37,674 nucleotides of DNA. Source: JBHELG01 sp046263195 (GTDB taxonomy: Bacteria > Actinomycetota > Nitriliruptoria > Nitriliruptorales > JAHWKO01). Shown in pieces: positions 23,730 through 31,884 of the stretch (the stretch's first letter is position 1; each line of letters starts with the position of its first letter). The position numbers and the translations under genes are program-made. The notes beneath the pieces are model-generated. The model had not been told where the DNA came from, did no database searches, and saw only the letters and a list, made by a program, of their open reading frames with translations. The DNA lies in NCBI GenBank assembly GCA_046263195.1, contig JBHELG010000044.1, positions 1 to 37,674 of the forward strand, written 5' to 3'.

Positions 23730-24476
23730 CTACTCGAGGGACTGGACGGACCTTGGTATGCCGAAGGCTCCTGACCGGGGAACTGATTCCCTGTCGGCAA
23801 GGAGGGTGTCATTCTCCCAGGCCACGCGATCCGGAAGCCCTGCGAAGCTGTTCATCGTCTTCTTGAGCCGTGACACCGTGGCCGCGTCGCGGGCGATCAC
23901 GAGCGCGAGCCAGTCGAGTGCCGTGGACTCGGCCTCGCCATCCGCGACGACTCGCTGCACCAGGCCGGTACGGAGAGCCTCCTCGGCGTGCACATCTCGG
24001 CATGACAGTACCCAGTCCTTTGCCGTGCCCAGACCGACAAGGCCGATCGTGCGCGCGGCGCCGACGGCAACTCCGTAACTGGCGCCAGGAAAACGGAAGA
24101 CCGCCGAACGCCCCGCGGTGCGCAGGTCGCAACTCGCGGCGACCTCGGCGCCCCCTCCGATCGCGCTGCCCTCAACGGCTGCGGCGGTGGGCTTCGGATG
24201 ATTCGACAACAGGTCATAGAGGACCGTGAAGAGCTCGGTGCGGCGCCGTCCCTGATCAGCCAACTGCTCGTGCACATCCGACCCGGCGCTGAAGGTCCTG
24301 CTGGCACCGGTGATGAGCACGCCCCCGACCTCTGGGTCCCCGGCGGCGTCGCTGAGCGCGGCGATGAGGGCTTCGAGCATCTCGCTGTTCATCGCGTTGC
24401 GGGCGGCGGGCCGGTTCATTCGCACGACCCGCACCCGACCAGATTCGCTGTCGTGGTCGGCGACGATCACCGGCAC
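23730..24476 (-). CDS. Enoyl-CoA hydratase/isomerase (crotonase) family protein
   Basis: 248 residues. Crotonase motifs: MNRPAARNAMN, the oxyanion loop FSAGSDV, and EGSAIGGGAEVAASCD with the first catalytic-type Glu (GGGAE). The position of the second catalytic Glu, usually in a PExxxG segment, reads FRFPGASYGV, so that Glu is replaced by Gly. Classical hydratase activity is therefore doubtful; an isomerase, hydrolase or other crotonase reaction is possible. GTG at 24476 with GGGAGG six bases upstream. Divergent from the SirB1-like gene. CoA ester binding is likely; the substrate is unknown. Confidence 0.88.
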   Translation of the reverse strand: MPVIVADHDSESGRVRVVRMNRPAARNAMNSEMLEALIAALSDAAGDPEVGGVLITGASRTFSAGSDVHEQLADQGRRRTELFTVLYDLLSNHPKPTAAAVEGSAIGGGAEVAASCDLRTAGRSAVFRFPGASYGVAVGAARTIGLVGLGTAKDWVLSCRDVHAEEALRTGLVQRVVADGEAESTALDWLALVIARDAATVSRLKKTMNSFAGLPDRVAWENDTLLADRESVPRSGAFGIPRSVQSLE

Positions 24477-24557
24477 ACACGACCTCCCTCTGCGATTCAC
24501 CCATCAGGGTAGCGAGTGGCCTCGGCCCTCCTGGCGATGGGGGGTTAGCCTCGTGAC

Positions 24558-25403
24558 ATGTCCGACAGCTCCCGCGCACGGCTTGCCCGTATCGTCCGCG
24601 AACCAGGGTGTGATCTTGCCGAGGCAGCACTCCTGTGCTGCGTCGAGATCGAACCCGACCTCGACGTGGACGCCGAACTGCTGCGCCTCGACGCCTTCGC
24701 GGACGGACTGCGCGCCACCGGACACATGCCCGGCGAGGCACGGGCGGACGCAGAGGCTCTCGCGGCTCACCTTGCTGGCAACCTCGGGTTCGACGGGGAC
24801 AGGGAGCGCTACCACGACCCGCGGAACGGGCTGCTCACGGCGGTGCTGGATCGCAAACGAGGCCTGCCAATCGCCCTTGCCATCGTCTACGTCTCCGTCG
24901 CCCGCCGCGCGGGGATCGCCGCCTTCGGCATCAACACGCCCGGCCATTTCCTGGTCGGGGTCACCTCGCAACGCCGCGCCACTGGGGCGACGGTCGTCCA
25001 CCCGGTCGTAGTAGATCCTTTCCATGGCGGCACGCTTCTCACCGAAGCTCAGGTCTCCGAGCGGTTGCAGGCCGTGACGGGGGGAACCGGGCATGTCTCG
25101 CCTTCGATGCTGCGACCAGCGCCCTGTCCCGTAGTGGTGCGTCGACTCCTCGACAATCTCACCCGCGATTTTCTCGGGCAGGGCGACGTCGAGGACGCGC
25201 TGTGGACGGTGGAGCTGAAACTCCTGCTGCCGGAAAGTTCGCCCCACGACCTTCGGATGGCGGGGGAGCTGCTGGTCCAACTGGGCCGCTACCGGATGGC
25301 GGCCGAGATTCTCGAGGACTACGTCATGCGTGAGGGCGGGCAAGGGGAGGACATCGAGGCCATCACCCGCCTCGCACTGCGCGCACGGGCCCAGATGAAC
25401 TGA
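24558..25403 (+). CDS. SirB1/transglutaminase-like protein with C-terminal helical repeat
   Basis: 281 residues, SirB1 family: an N-terminal helical part, a transglutaminase-like core (YHDPRNGLLTAVLDRKRGLP, IALAIVYVSVARRAG, then INTPGHFLVGV with the conserved His) and a C-terminal TPR-like region (LLPESSPHDLRMAGELLVQLGRY). Where classical transglutaminases have a Cys, this family commonly lacks it, so enzymatic activity is uncertain; SirB1 function is poorly known. ATG start with no strong ribosome site. Divergent from the crotonase gene with 81 bases between. Confidence 0.85.
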   Translation: MSDSSRARLARIVREPGCDLAEAALLCCVEIEPDLDVDAELLRLDAFADGLRATGHMPGEARADAEALAAHLAGNLGFDGDRERYHDPRNGLLTAVLDRKRGLPIALAIVYVSVARRAGIAAFGINTPGHFLVGVTSQRRATGATVVHPVVVDPFHGGTLLTEAQVSERLQAVTGGTGHVSPSMLRPAPCPVVVRRLLDNLTRDFLGQGDVEDALWTVELKLLLPESSPHDLRMAGELLVQLGRYRMAAEILEDYVMREGGQGEDIEAITRLALRARAQMN

Positions 25404-25794
25404 TCCCTCCCCCTGCCCATTCGTACAGGGGTGGCCAGGATGCGAGTCGCAGCGAAGACCAGGGAGTCTCGCCGCTGGCTGAGCGGTCGGCCCGGGACTT
25501 GGCCGAGCTGGACGCGCGGCCCTCTCACGTGTATGGCCCTCCGTGCCGGTCGGAGGCTGCTAACGGTGAGAAAGACGAAGGAGCTGCCTCGGTGGGCCCC
25601 GAGCGGCCGAGCTGTGACGGCCAGCCTCGGTTTCATGGCCGTGCATCCCCAGGTGGCGCTGTCGCTGGCGGAAACACTCCTCGGCCGCCTCGGGAATGGC
25701 GGGCCAGCGCACATGAGTCTTCTCATGACGCAGACCAATCGGCGCGCCGCGGTTGCCGGCACCGTCACCGCTCGAGGATGAGACAGGAGCTCGT
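25404..25794. other. Intergenic region without a supported gene
   Basis: 391 bases between the SirB1-like gene and the FHA-LuxR gene, both on the plus strand. A 116-codon plus-strand frame (25431-25781) is open but has a composition typical of random high-GC frames, no ribosome site and no motif. Minus-strand frames overlap the FHA gene start. The region should contain the FHA-LuxR promoter; none was pinpointed. Confidence 0.5.
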
Positions 25795-26385
25795 ATGACC
25801 GAGGTTGCCGTGAACAAGGCTCGGAAGGTCGTTCCGCTCCCGACATTGACCTTCCGCAACGGTCCCCTCGCGGGCGCCGTCATGCAACTTGACCGGGATG
25901 AGGGAACCGTCGGGCGACGCGACGACAATACCTACGTTCTCACCGACCCGCGGGTGTCTCGGGTTCACGCATCGATCCGACGGGAGGCAGGCGCAATCAT
26001 CATCACCGACTTGGGCTCGAGCGCCGGAACAAAGGTGAACGGCGAGGAGATCACCGGACCCTGCGTGGTCCGCCATGGCGACCGAATCGCGTTCGGCCCT
26101 ATCGAGGCCACCCTGAGCGACCCGGCCATGGCTGCGCAGCCCGAGGAGACCACCCTCGTGCTCGAAGTCCCGAAGACAGAAATCGGCCCCCACCTGTCGC
26201 CACGCCAGCAGCAGGTGCTCGAGCTCATGGCCCAGGGGCTGACGAACAGTGAGATCGGTGAGCGCCTCGGCGTAACCGAGCGGACGGTGAAGGCGTACGC
26301 GCAGGAGTTGTACGACAAGCTCGGCGTACGTAACCGCGCGGGAGCAGTTGCCGACGCCGCGAAGTGGGGCTTGCTCGACGTCTAG
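25795..26385 (+). CDS. FHA domain-LuxR-type HTH fusion regulator
   Basis: 196 residues. An FHA domain occupies about residues 18-100: GTVGRRDDNTYVLTDPRVSRVHA holds the conserved Arg, Ser and His, and DLGSSAGTKVNGEEI the C-terminal FHA motif. FHA domains bind phosphothreonine. A LuxR/GerE helix-turn-helix follows at about 130-196: LSPRQQQVLELMAQGLTN, then EIGERLGVTERTVKAYAQ. AGGAG lies 6 bases before the ATG at 25795. The layout suggests a DNA-binding regulator controlled by a Ser/Thr kinase rather than by an aspartate receiver. No kinase gene is in the window. Targets are unknown. Confidence 0.88.
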   Translation: MTEVAVNKARKVVPLPTLTFRNGPLAGAVMQLDRDEGTVGRRDDNTYVLTDPRVSRVHASIRREAGAIIITDLGSSAGTKVNGEEITGPCVVRHGDRIAFGPIEATLSDPAMAAQPEETTLVLEVPKTEIGPHLSPRQQQVLELMAQGLTNSEIGERLGVTERTVKAYAQELYDKLGVRNRAGAVADAAKWGLLDV

Positions 26386-26602
26386 ACGCACCCGATTCTT
26401 CAGCTGCGCGCCCGTCGAATGGCGCTCACATCGTCGTCCCATCCGCTTCGGCGCGCGGTGAGAACAGTGGTGGTCCCGCGATGTCTGCTGTTGGGGGCCC
26501 CTCCCGTGTGGCCAGTATGTTCTTATGCCTTCAGTCCAGATAACTTGGGTCGCCGCCCCAGGGAAAGGGTCGCGTCGCTAGGACTTTCACTAGGATCCGG
26601 TC

Positions 26603-26932
26603 ATGGCAGGCGGGGAAAAACGGCGGCAGTCAGCCAAAGACTGGCAGCGGGTCATCGAGGATCGGAATGCGCCGCTCTACACGGTCGGGGTCGTTGCCGA
26701 CCTCGTCGGAGTAGATCCGCAGGTGGTGCGGGGCTACGACAAGCGAGGCCTCGTCGAGCCGCAGCGCTCCGAGTCAGGGCACCGCCGCTACTCTCGCCGG
26801 GACATCGAGCGGCTGTCACGAGCCCTCGAACTGGCTGAGGAAGGAGTCTCGACGGCCGGAATCGAACGCGTCCTCGAACTACAGGATCGTCTCGCCGCCG
26901 CAGAGGAAACCGAACCGGAGCAGGGCCAGTAG
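26603..26932 (+). CDS. MerR-family regulator, HspR-like
   Basis: 109 residues, one MerR winged-helix domain (about 24-90): YTVGVVADLVGVDPQVVRGYDKRGLVEPQR, RRYSRRDIERL and the HspR-like tail GVSTAGIERVLELQDRL. HspR normally represses the dnaK operon and lies next to dnaK/clpB; no chaperone gene is here, so the name is by sequence type only. There is no C-terminal ligand domain. ATG with AGGA upstream. It sits between the FHA-LuxR regulator and the PHA synthase, all on the plus strand; control of phaC is conceivable but unproven. Confidence 0.8.
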   Translation: MAGGEKRRQSAKDWQRVIEDRNAPLYTVGVVADLVGVDPQVVRGYDKRGLVEPQRSESGHRRYSRRDIERLSRALELAEEGVSTAGIERVLELQDRLAAAEETEPEQGQ

Positions 26933-26988
26933 CACGATGCGCTGAGCCCATTTCGGGGCCATGAGCGACCACGTCGAAGAAAAACTAA

Positions 26989-27025
26989 CTCTGCGTCACA
27001 GTGGAGGCTGGAAATCCTCGCAGAG
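26989..27025 (+). promoter_or_regulatory. Hairpin in the leader region upstream of phaC
   Basis: CTCTGCG (26989-26995) pairs perfectly with CGCAGAG (27019-27025), and inside it GAGG (27004-27007) can pair with CCTC (27016-27019) as an alternative. The surrounding stretch is unusually AT-rich for this genome. No T-run follows, so it may be a weak terminator of the HspR-like gene or a leader structure for phaC. Confidence 0.3.
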
Positions 27026-27129
27026 GGTAAAATTCGGGTTGCAACAGAAGCGCAGTTACTCCGACCGCAAAGAGGTTTCAAGGTTGCCTACGGCGTAATC
27101 CTACGAGACCGCGCGTAAGTGAGGTTGAC

Positions 27130-28851
27130 ATGGTCGGCTCGTCGCATGCTCGGTCGCCTCGCGATGCCAGGATGGCGGCGGCTGTCCTGGCTCCGGAAGC
27201 CAGTCTCGTCGGCCAGCTCGATCCGATGATGCTGTCGAAGGCGTATGCGGAGGTCGCTCGAGGTCTCGTCCGCCATCCCGAGGCGTTCGCGAGCGCTCTC
27301 CTCCGTGGGGCGTACGGGGTCGCGGCCGTCGCCCTCGCCGGGCTGCGTCGCGCGTCAGGGCAACCAACCCGACCCCCGATGGCCCTCCCCAGTGGGGACC
27401 GCCGTTTCAAGGATCCGGCCTGGGAGAAAAGCCCCCCCTTCTTCGCGCTCCAGCAGCTCTACCTGCTCTGGGGGGAGTTGCTCATGGGACTTGTCGAGGC
27501 GGCTGACGTCGACGAGCATCGCAAGGCGAAAGCGAAGTTCGGCGTGCAGACCTTCGTGGATGCCCTCGCGCCCACGAACTTCCTCTGGGGCAACCCGGCG
27601 GCGTTGAAGAGGGCGCTCGACACAGGTGGGGCAAGCCTCGTCCGAGGTGTCGGCAACTTCTTCACCGACCTCATCGAGAATGACGGACGGCCGCGACAGG
27701 TTGACCTGACCCAGTTCGAGGTCGGCAGAAACCTCGCCGCCACGCCCGGCAAGGTGGTGTACCGCAACGACCTCATGGAGCTCATCCAGTACGCTCCACA
27801 GACTGCGCAGGTGTACGAGATTCCGCTGCTGTGCAGTCCTCCGTATATCAACAAGTACTACATCATGGATCTCGCACCCGACCGCAGTTTCATCGAATGG
27901 GCGGTGCGGCAGGGTCACACGGTCTTCGCGATCAGCTACCGCAACCCCGATGCCTCCATGAGGAACGTGCGGCTCGACGACTACCTCATACACGGACCGA
28001 GCACGGCGATCGACGTCATCCGCGACATCACCGGCTCAGAGAAGGTCAACGTGGTCGGCCTGTGCCTGGGGGGGACGTTGACCGCGGTCCTCGTCGGCTA
28101 CCTCGAGGCGGTCGGCGAGGACAGGGTCAACTCGCTCACGTTGTTGAACACGCTGCTCGACTTCAGTGAGCCCGGCGCGCTCGGCATGTTCACCGACCCG
28201 GAAACGGTCGAAGCCGTCGCGCGTCGGATGCGCAGGCGTGGCTACCTCGAAGGGCCCGACATGCGTGGCACGTTCGACTTCCTGCGCGCCAACGAGCTCA
28301 TCTGGAACTACGTCGTCAGCAACTGGCTCATGGGAGAAGATCCTCCCGCCTTCGACATCCTCGCCTGGAACGCGGACAGCACCCGAATTCCCGAGGCCAT
28401 GCATGCGTTCTACCTGCGCTCCTGCTATGTGCGCAACGAGCTCGCCAGTGGCGACATGGAGATCGATGGTGTGCGTCTGAGCCTCAACTCCATCCCCCAG
28501 GACACGTTCATCGTCGCCGCGGAGAACGACCACATCGTCCCCTGGCGCTCGTCGTACGCCTCCACGAAGCTGCTGAAGGGAGAAGTCGAGTTCGTGCTCA
28601 CGAACGCGGGGCACGTGGCCGGGATCGTGAACCCTCCCAATCCCAAGGCCTACTACTGGGTAGCGGGCGAGGTGACGGGCGACGCCGACAGCTGGCGGGC
28701 CACGGCCGACAAGCGCAGCGGGTCGTGGTGGCCGCTTTGGAGTGAATGGATCGCCACGCTGGCGGGAGCACTGCGGGAGCCGCCGACGTTGGGCAGCGAC
28801 AGCTTCAAGCCGATCGCGGACGCTCCAGGCCTCTACGTGCACGACAAGTAG
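27130..28851 (+). CDS. phaC: Poly(R)-hydroxyalkanoic acid synthase, class I-like
   Basis: Polymerises hydroxyacyl-CoA into storage polyester on granules. 573 residues, the size of class I single-subunit synthases. The lipase-like box is GLCLGG with nucleophile Cys312; Asp467 (AENDHIVPW) and His495 (NAGHVAGIVNPP) complete the triad. The N-terminal region has the PhaC_N signatures (FKDPAWEKSPPFFALQQLYL, LSPTNFLWGN-like NFLWGNPAALKR). ATG at 27130 with GAGGT 4-5 bases upstream. No phaA, phaB, phaP or phaR adjoins it; the thiolase at 32.8 kb could supply precursors but is not linked by operon. Confidence 0.95.
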   Translation: MVGSSHARSPRDARMAAAVLAPEASLVGQLDPMMLSKAYAEVARGLVRHPEAFASALLRGAYGVAAVALAGLRRASGQPTRPPMALPSGDRRFKDPAWEKSPPFFALQQLYLLWGELLMGLVEAADVDEHRKAKAKFGVQTFVDALAPTNFLWGNPAALKRALDTGGASLVRGVGNFFTDLIENDGRPRQVDLTQFEVGRNLAATPGKVVYRNDLMELIQYAPQTAQVYEIPLLCSPPYINKYYIMDLAPDRSFIEWAVRQGHTVFAISYRNPDASMRNVRLDDYLIHGPSTAIDVIRDITGSEKVNVVGLCLGGTLTAVLVGYLEAVGEDRVNSLTLLNTLLDFSEPGALGMFTDPETVEAVARRMRRRGYLEGPDMRGTFDFLRANELIWNYVVSNWLMGEDPPAFDILAWNADSTRIPEAMHAFYLRSCYVRNELASGDMEIDGVRLSLNSIPQDTFIVAAENDHIVPWRSSYASTKLLKGEVEFVLTNAGHVAGIVNPPNPKAYYWVAGEVTGDADSWRATADKRSGSWWPLWSEWIATLAGALREPPTLGSDSFKPIADAPGLYVHDK

Positions 28852-28888
28852 AGCGGACTGCCAAGGTCAACCCGTGTCCTGTGGACGC

Positions 28889-29422
28889 TCAGCCGGTGTG
28901 AGCGGGGGGTCGTGGCCCAGACAGGTCCGTACGTCCATAGCGGCCGATGAGCTGTCCCTTGGCCAATATCGTGACCCCTTGCAGCACCGTGAGGAGTTCC
29001 TCGGCTGTGAAGCGATGTGGAAGCGCAAGCGGGGCTCCTACCGCCAACAGCGTGAACACGTAATGGTGCGCCTCGTGGCCGTGGGGTGGGCAGGGCCCGC
29101 CGTAGGCGGCCTGTCCGAAGTCATTCAGGCCTATCGTCACTCCCTCGGGTAACGAATCCTCATCGAGGCCGCTCGAGTTCGGGTCGAGGCCACAAACCAG
29201 CCAGTGCACGAACGTCCCGAAGACCGGCTCTGGATCCTCACAGACGAGGACGAGCTCGGCCGTACCTTCCGGTACGCCCTCCCAGCCCAACGGAGGTGAG
29301 GCATTCGTGCCGTCGCACGTGTAGCGCTGCGCCATCAGTTCGCCCTCCGCGAAGGCGCTGGAGGTGAGGCGGATCGCGGTGGGCACTGCCGCCGCAGCCT
29401 CGGAGACAACCACGCTCGCCAT
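28889..29422 (-). CDS. YbhB/YbcL-type PEBP (Raf kinase inhibitor-like) protein
   Basis: 177 residues, phosphatidylethanolamine-binding-protein fold. The three family blocks are present: CDGTNASPPLGW, CEDPEPVFGTFVHWLV, and YGGPCPPHGHEAHHYVFTLLAV, ending with GRYGRTD. There is no signal peptide. Bacterial members bind small anions or lipids; their role is unknown. The ATG at 29422 has GGGAG 4 bases upstream; the much longer open frame to 29677 would run into the next gene and is rejected. Convergent with phaC and divergent from the hotdog gene. Confidence 0.9.
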   Translation of the reverse strand: MASVVVSEAAAAVPTAIRLTSSAFAEGELMAQRYTCDGTNASPPLGWEGVPEGTAELVLVCEDPEPVFGTFVHWLVCGLDPNSSGLDEDSLPEGVTIGLNDFGQAAYGGPCPPHGHEAHHYVFTLLAVGAPLALPHRFTAEELLTVLQGVTILAKGQLIGRYGRTDLSGPRPPAHTG

Positions 29423-29613
29423 GTGCTCCCTTCCCTCGGACGCTGCACCCTCGCACATGAGTGCGAGCCACCACCTCGTACACCCAGACCGTATGGGGGC
29501 GACGCAGGCGCGTTGGCTCGCCCGGGTGCACGCAGACCTCGCGTCATGGAAACCTCGACCACGGCCTGCCAAGGTCCTGTGGCAAGTTGTTCCCACCGCG
29601 GGACCTTGCCCGT

Positions 29614-29628
29614 TGACCGCTATGGTCA
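29614..29628. promoter_or_regulatory. Short palindrome upstream of the hotdog gene, possible operator
   Basis: TGACC (29614-29618) and GGTCA (29624-29628) form a perfect inverted repeat around GCTAT, 42 bases before the ATG at 29671, in the divergent region between the PEBP and hotdog genes. It could be a regulator site; the match may also be chance. Confidence 0.2.
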
Positions 29629-29670
29629 CGTGTACGGCGACGGCCCTGGCCTCGAGCATCGGATGTCCAC

Positions 29671-30672
29671 ATGGCAAACCTCGTCGTCACCGGACCCCCC
29701 CTCCTCGCCTTCAAGTGGGACCAGTTGAGGCATGAGGAGGAAACGGGGCGCGCTCGCGACTTCTACCCGGAAAGCCGTCATCAGGAAGCTCCCGGTTACC
29801 TGCACGGCGGCCTCGCCACAGCTGCGCTCCTCGACGCCGTGGGCGGCCTCTTTGCGCCCCCCAACCCCCCGACTTCCGCGGCCGTCCAGCTGAGAGGACT
29901 CCTACCCCTCGGTCACGACCTACGCGTGACCGTGTGGCAGAGCGATGATTCCTTCTTCCACTGCACGCTGCAGCACCTGCTCGAGCCATCATGGGCCGAC
30001 CCCGTTGAAGTGGCTGTGGTGGGCGAGGTGAGCTTCGCGGGGCCCGAACCGGCCCCTGACAGCGCTGATCTCCGCGAGCTGGCGCTCGTACCGGTCCCGC
30101 AGCCACAGGAGCACGAGCTGTTCGCCGGCTGTTTCGTGTGCGGGCAGGACAACACCTCAGGTCTTCGCTTTCTGCCGGGCTGGCACGCCGGGGGCCGGGT
30201 GGTCGTGAGCTTCTATGCCGACGAGCGCTTCACGGAAGACGAGGGCAAAGGCGAGTTCTCACCCCTCTTGGCTTGCACGTTGCTCTCCTGCCCGACCTTC
30301 TGGGCGAACAAGCACCTACTGGACGAGACCGGCCGGCCAGGCGCACTGCTCACCGACTACGCGGTGAGATTGCACGGCGTCGCGCGGGTCGGAACGAACC
30401 TACGAACCGTTGGGATCGCTGGCGAGCCGGATGACGAGAACCTACGGGGGGTTTCTGCGCTCATCGACGAGCGGGGAGAGGTGTTCGCCACAGCCTCGGC
30501 AAGTTGGCGCATGGTCGACGAGATGCCGGCGCGCGAGCCGGGCGGGCCTACTCCAGCGGGCGAGGAGATGCCCCTGAAGGGCGGCCGGCCCGAGGTTCGA
30601 AGCCCCGACGACTGGGGACTGCCCCTGCCAGGTCGACGCGAGGACCCCGGTCCACGCTCGGAGCGCCCCTGA
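29671..30672 (+). CDS. Tandem hotdog-fold protein, putative acyl-CoA thioesterase
   Basis: 333 residues. The first hotdog-like domain (about 30-135) has PGYLHGGLATAALLDAVGG, the helix start typical of PaaI-type thioesterases, and AAVQLRGLLPLGHDLRV. The second (about 148-280) opens with CFVCGQDNTSGLRF, a motif seen in many hotdog proteins, and runs to GEVFATASASWRMV. The last ~45 residues are Pro- and Gly-rich and probably disordered. ATG at 29671 with a weak GGATG upstream. It likely acts on acyl-CoA in the cytosol. Convergent with the prenyl synthase gene; a tandem family A repeat lies just after its stop. Confidence 0.75.
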   Translation: MANLVVTGPPLLAFKWDQLRHEEETGRARDFYPESRHQEAPGYLHGGLATAALLDAVGGLFAPPNPPTSAAVQLRGLLPLGHDLRVTVWQSDDSFFHCTLQHLLEPSWADPVEVAVVGEVSFAGPEPAPDSADLRELALVPVPQPQEHELFAGCFVCGQDNTSGLRFLPGWHAGGRVVVSFYADERFTEDEGKGEFSPLLACTLLSCPTFWANKHLLDETGRPGALLTDYAVRLHGVARVGTNLRTVGIAGEPDDENLRGVSALIDERGEVFATASASWRMVDEMPAREPGGPTPAGEEMPLKGGRPEVRSPDDWGLPLPGRREDPGPRSERP

Positions 30673-30691
30673 GGCGTAAGGCGGTCCGAGC

Positions 30692-30763
30692 AGGCCCAAG
30701 ACCGTTACTACGACCTCTCTGCTGAAGAGGCCCAAGACTGTTACTACGGCCTCTCTGCTGAAG
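30692..30763. repeat. Family A interspersed repeat, two tandem 36-base units
   Basis: Units at 30692-30727 and 30728-30763 begin AGGCCCAAGAC(C/T)G, continue TTACTACG(A/G)CC and end TCTCTGCTGAAG. The two differ at only two positions. In the second unit AGGCC and GGCCT can pair around a 15-base loop. They lie 20 bases past the stop of the hotdog gene and before the convergent prenyl synthase stop, so they fall in the 3' untranslated region of both. Confidence 0.85.
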
Positions 30764-30824
30764 GCCACGGGACAAGGATCAGAGGGAGGGGAGTTCGACT
30801 TCGACCTTGGCCGTCGTGCAGTCC

Positions 30825-31607
30825 CTAGCGGCCGAAGCGTCGTCGGCGGCCCTGGTACTCCCGTAGGGCCCGGAGAAAGTCGATGCGCCGGAACTCGGGC
30901 CAGTAGGGGTCGCAGAAGTAGAACTCGCTGTGGGCACTCTGCCACAACAGGAAACCCGAGAGGCGCAGCTCGCCCGAAGTCCGGATTATGAGGTCGGGAT
31001 CGGGAAAACCAGTCGTGTACAGGTGGTCGCCTATGTCCTCTGGACGTAACGACTCCGCGACCTGCTCCAGGCTGCGCCCGTCGGTCGCCTTTTCGAGTAG
31101 GAGGCTCCGCAAGGCATCGGTGATCTCGCGACGGCCGCCGTATCCGACAGCTACCTGTAGGAAGAAGCGGTCGTGGGGGGCCGTCGCCTCCTCGGCGTCC
31201 TTCAGAGCACGCCGGGTCTCTGCGGGCAGCAAGTCGAGTGCGCCGACAGCGCTGACTCGCAGTCCCCGTTCGACGGCCTTCGGATGCTGGGCGATGCGCA
31301 CGACGGTGTCTTCGATGATGCGCAGCAGGCCGCTTACCTCGGCAGCATCACGATCGAGATTGTCCGTGGACAGCAGCCACAGTGAGACGTAGCGGACTTT
31401 CAACTCCCAGCACCAGTCGAGGAACTCCTCGATCTTGCGTGCGCCGGCCAGGTGCCCGAGATTGGGGTCATCCATCCCCCGTTCGCGGGCGTAACGGCGG
31501 TTGCCGTCAAGGATCACGCCCACGTGCTGTGGCATGGGGTCGGCGACGATCTGGGCTTCGAGTCGTCGCTCATAGAGGTGATACACCACATCGCGGAGGG
31601 ACACCAC
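30825..31607 (-). CDS. uppS: Z-isoprenyl (undecaprenyl/decaprenyl-type) diphosphate synthase
   Basis: About 260 residues from GTG 31607 (a second GTG follows directly at 31604; GAGGGGAG lies ~10 bases upstream). Cis-prenyltransferase motifs: ILDGNRRYARERG with the catalytic Asp, WLLSTDNLDRD, and the C-terminal FPDPDLIIRTSGELRLSGF, LLWQSAHSEFYF and the PYWPEF segment. It makes the lipid carrier for cell wall synthesis from IPP, and IPP comes from the IspH pathway above. The YERRL start is typical of the actinobacterial Rv1086/Rv2361c group, whose chain lengths differ, so product length is unsure. Divergent from greA. Confidence 0.93.
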   Translation of the reverse strand: MVSLRDVVYHLYERRLEAQIVADPMPQHVGVILDGNRRYARERGMDDPNLGHLAGARKIEEFLDWCWELKVRYVSLWLLSTDNLDRDAAEVSGLLRIIEDTVVRIAQHPKAVERGLRVSAVGALDLLPAETRRALKDAEEATAPHDRFFLQVAVGYGGRREITDALRSLLLEKATDGRSLEQVAESLRPEDIGDHLYTTGFPDPDLIIRTSGELRLSGFLLWQSAHSEFYFCDPYWPEFRRIDFLRALREYQGRRRRFGR

Positions 31608-31800
31608 GCTGCAGCTACTCCCCTCAGACGAGCACGAGCGGGACTCCCGCGGCCCGGCCTGGGAGCTCGCATCGGAAGGGTAGCCAACGACCACCTCCTC
31701 CAATGCCACTTCTATCGCCGGCCTCGAAGGTCGCTACCCTGAACCGTCCGTCGCTCCTCCCACCGCTGTCCGCTCCTTCTGTACTCACCCCGCCGGCCGG

Positions 31801-31828
31801 GTTGGTGACCGAAAGGTCGCCGGGCGGG
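31801..31828. repeat. Family B hairpin repeat, single copy upstream of greA
   Basis: GTTGGTGACCGAAAGGTCGCCGGG followed by CGGG matches the two copies in mca, except for GTGACC in place of GCGACC and a 4-base loop. The stem GTGACC/GGTCGC pairs with one G-T wobble. It lies 56 bases before the greA start in the divergent region shared with uppS. Confidence 0.7.
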
Positions 31829-31884
31829 CTGGGAGGTGACGAAGGAGGGCGATCAAGGCGACCGCCAGAGAGGAACCCTCGAAC

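Noticed and set aside
25431..25781. 116-codon plus-strand frame in the gap before the FHA-LuxR gene
   Set aside because: Arg-, Trp- and Pro-rich random-looking translation, no ribosome site, no motif.
30588..30606. tRNA T-loop-like GGTTCGAA stretch
   Set aside because: Lies within the hotdog gene and no acceptor, D or anticodon arms can be drawn around it.
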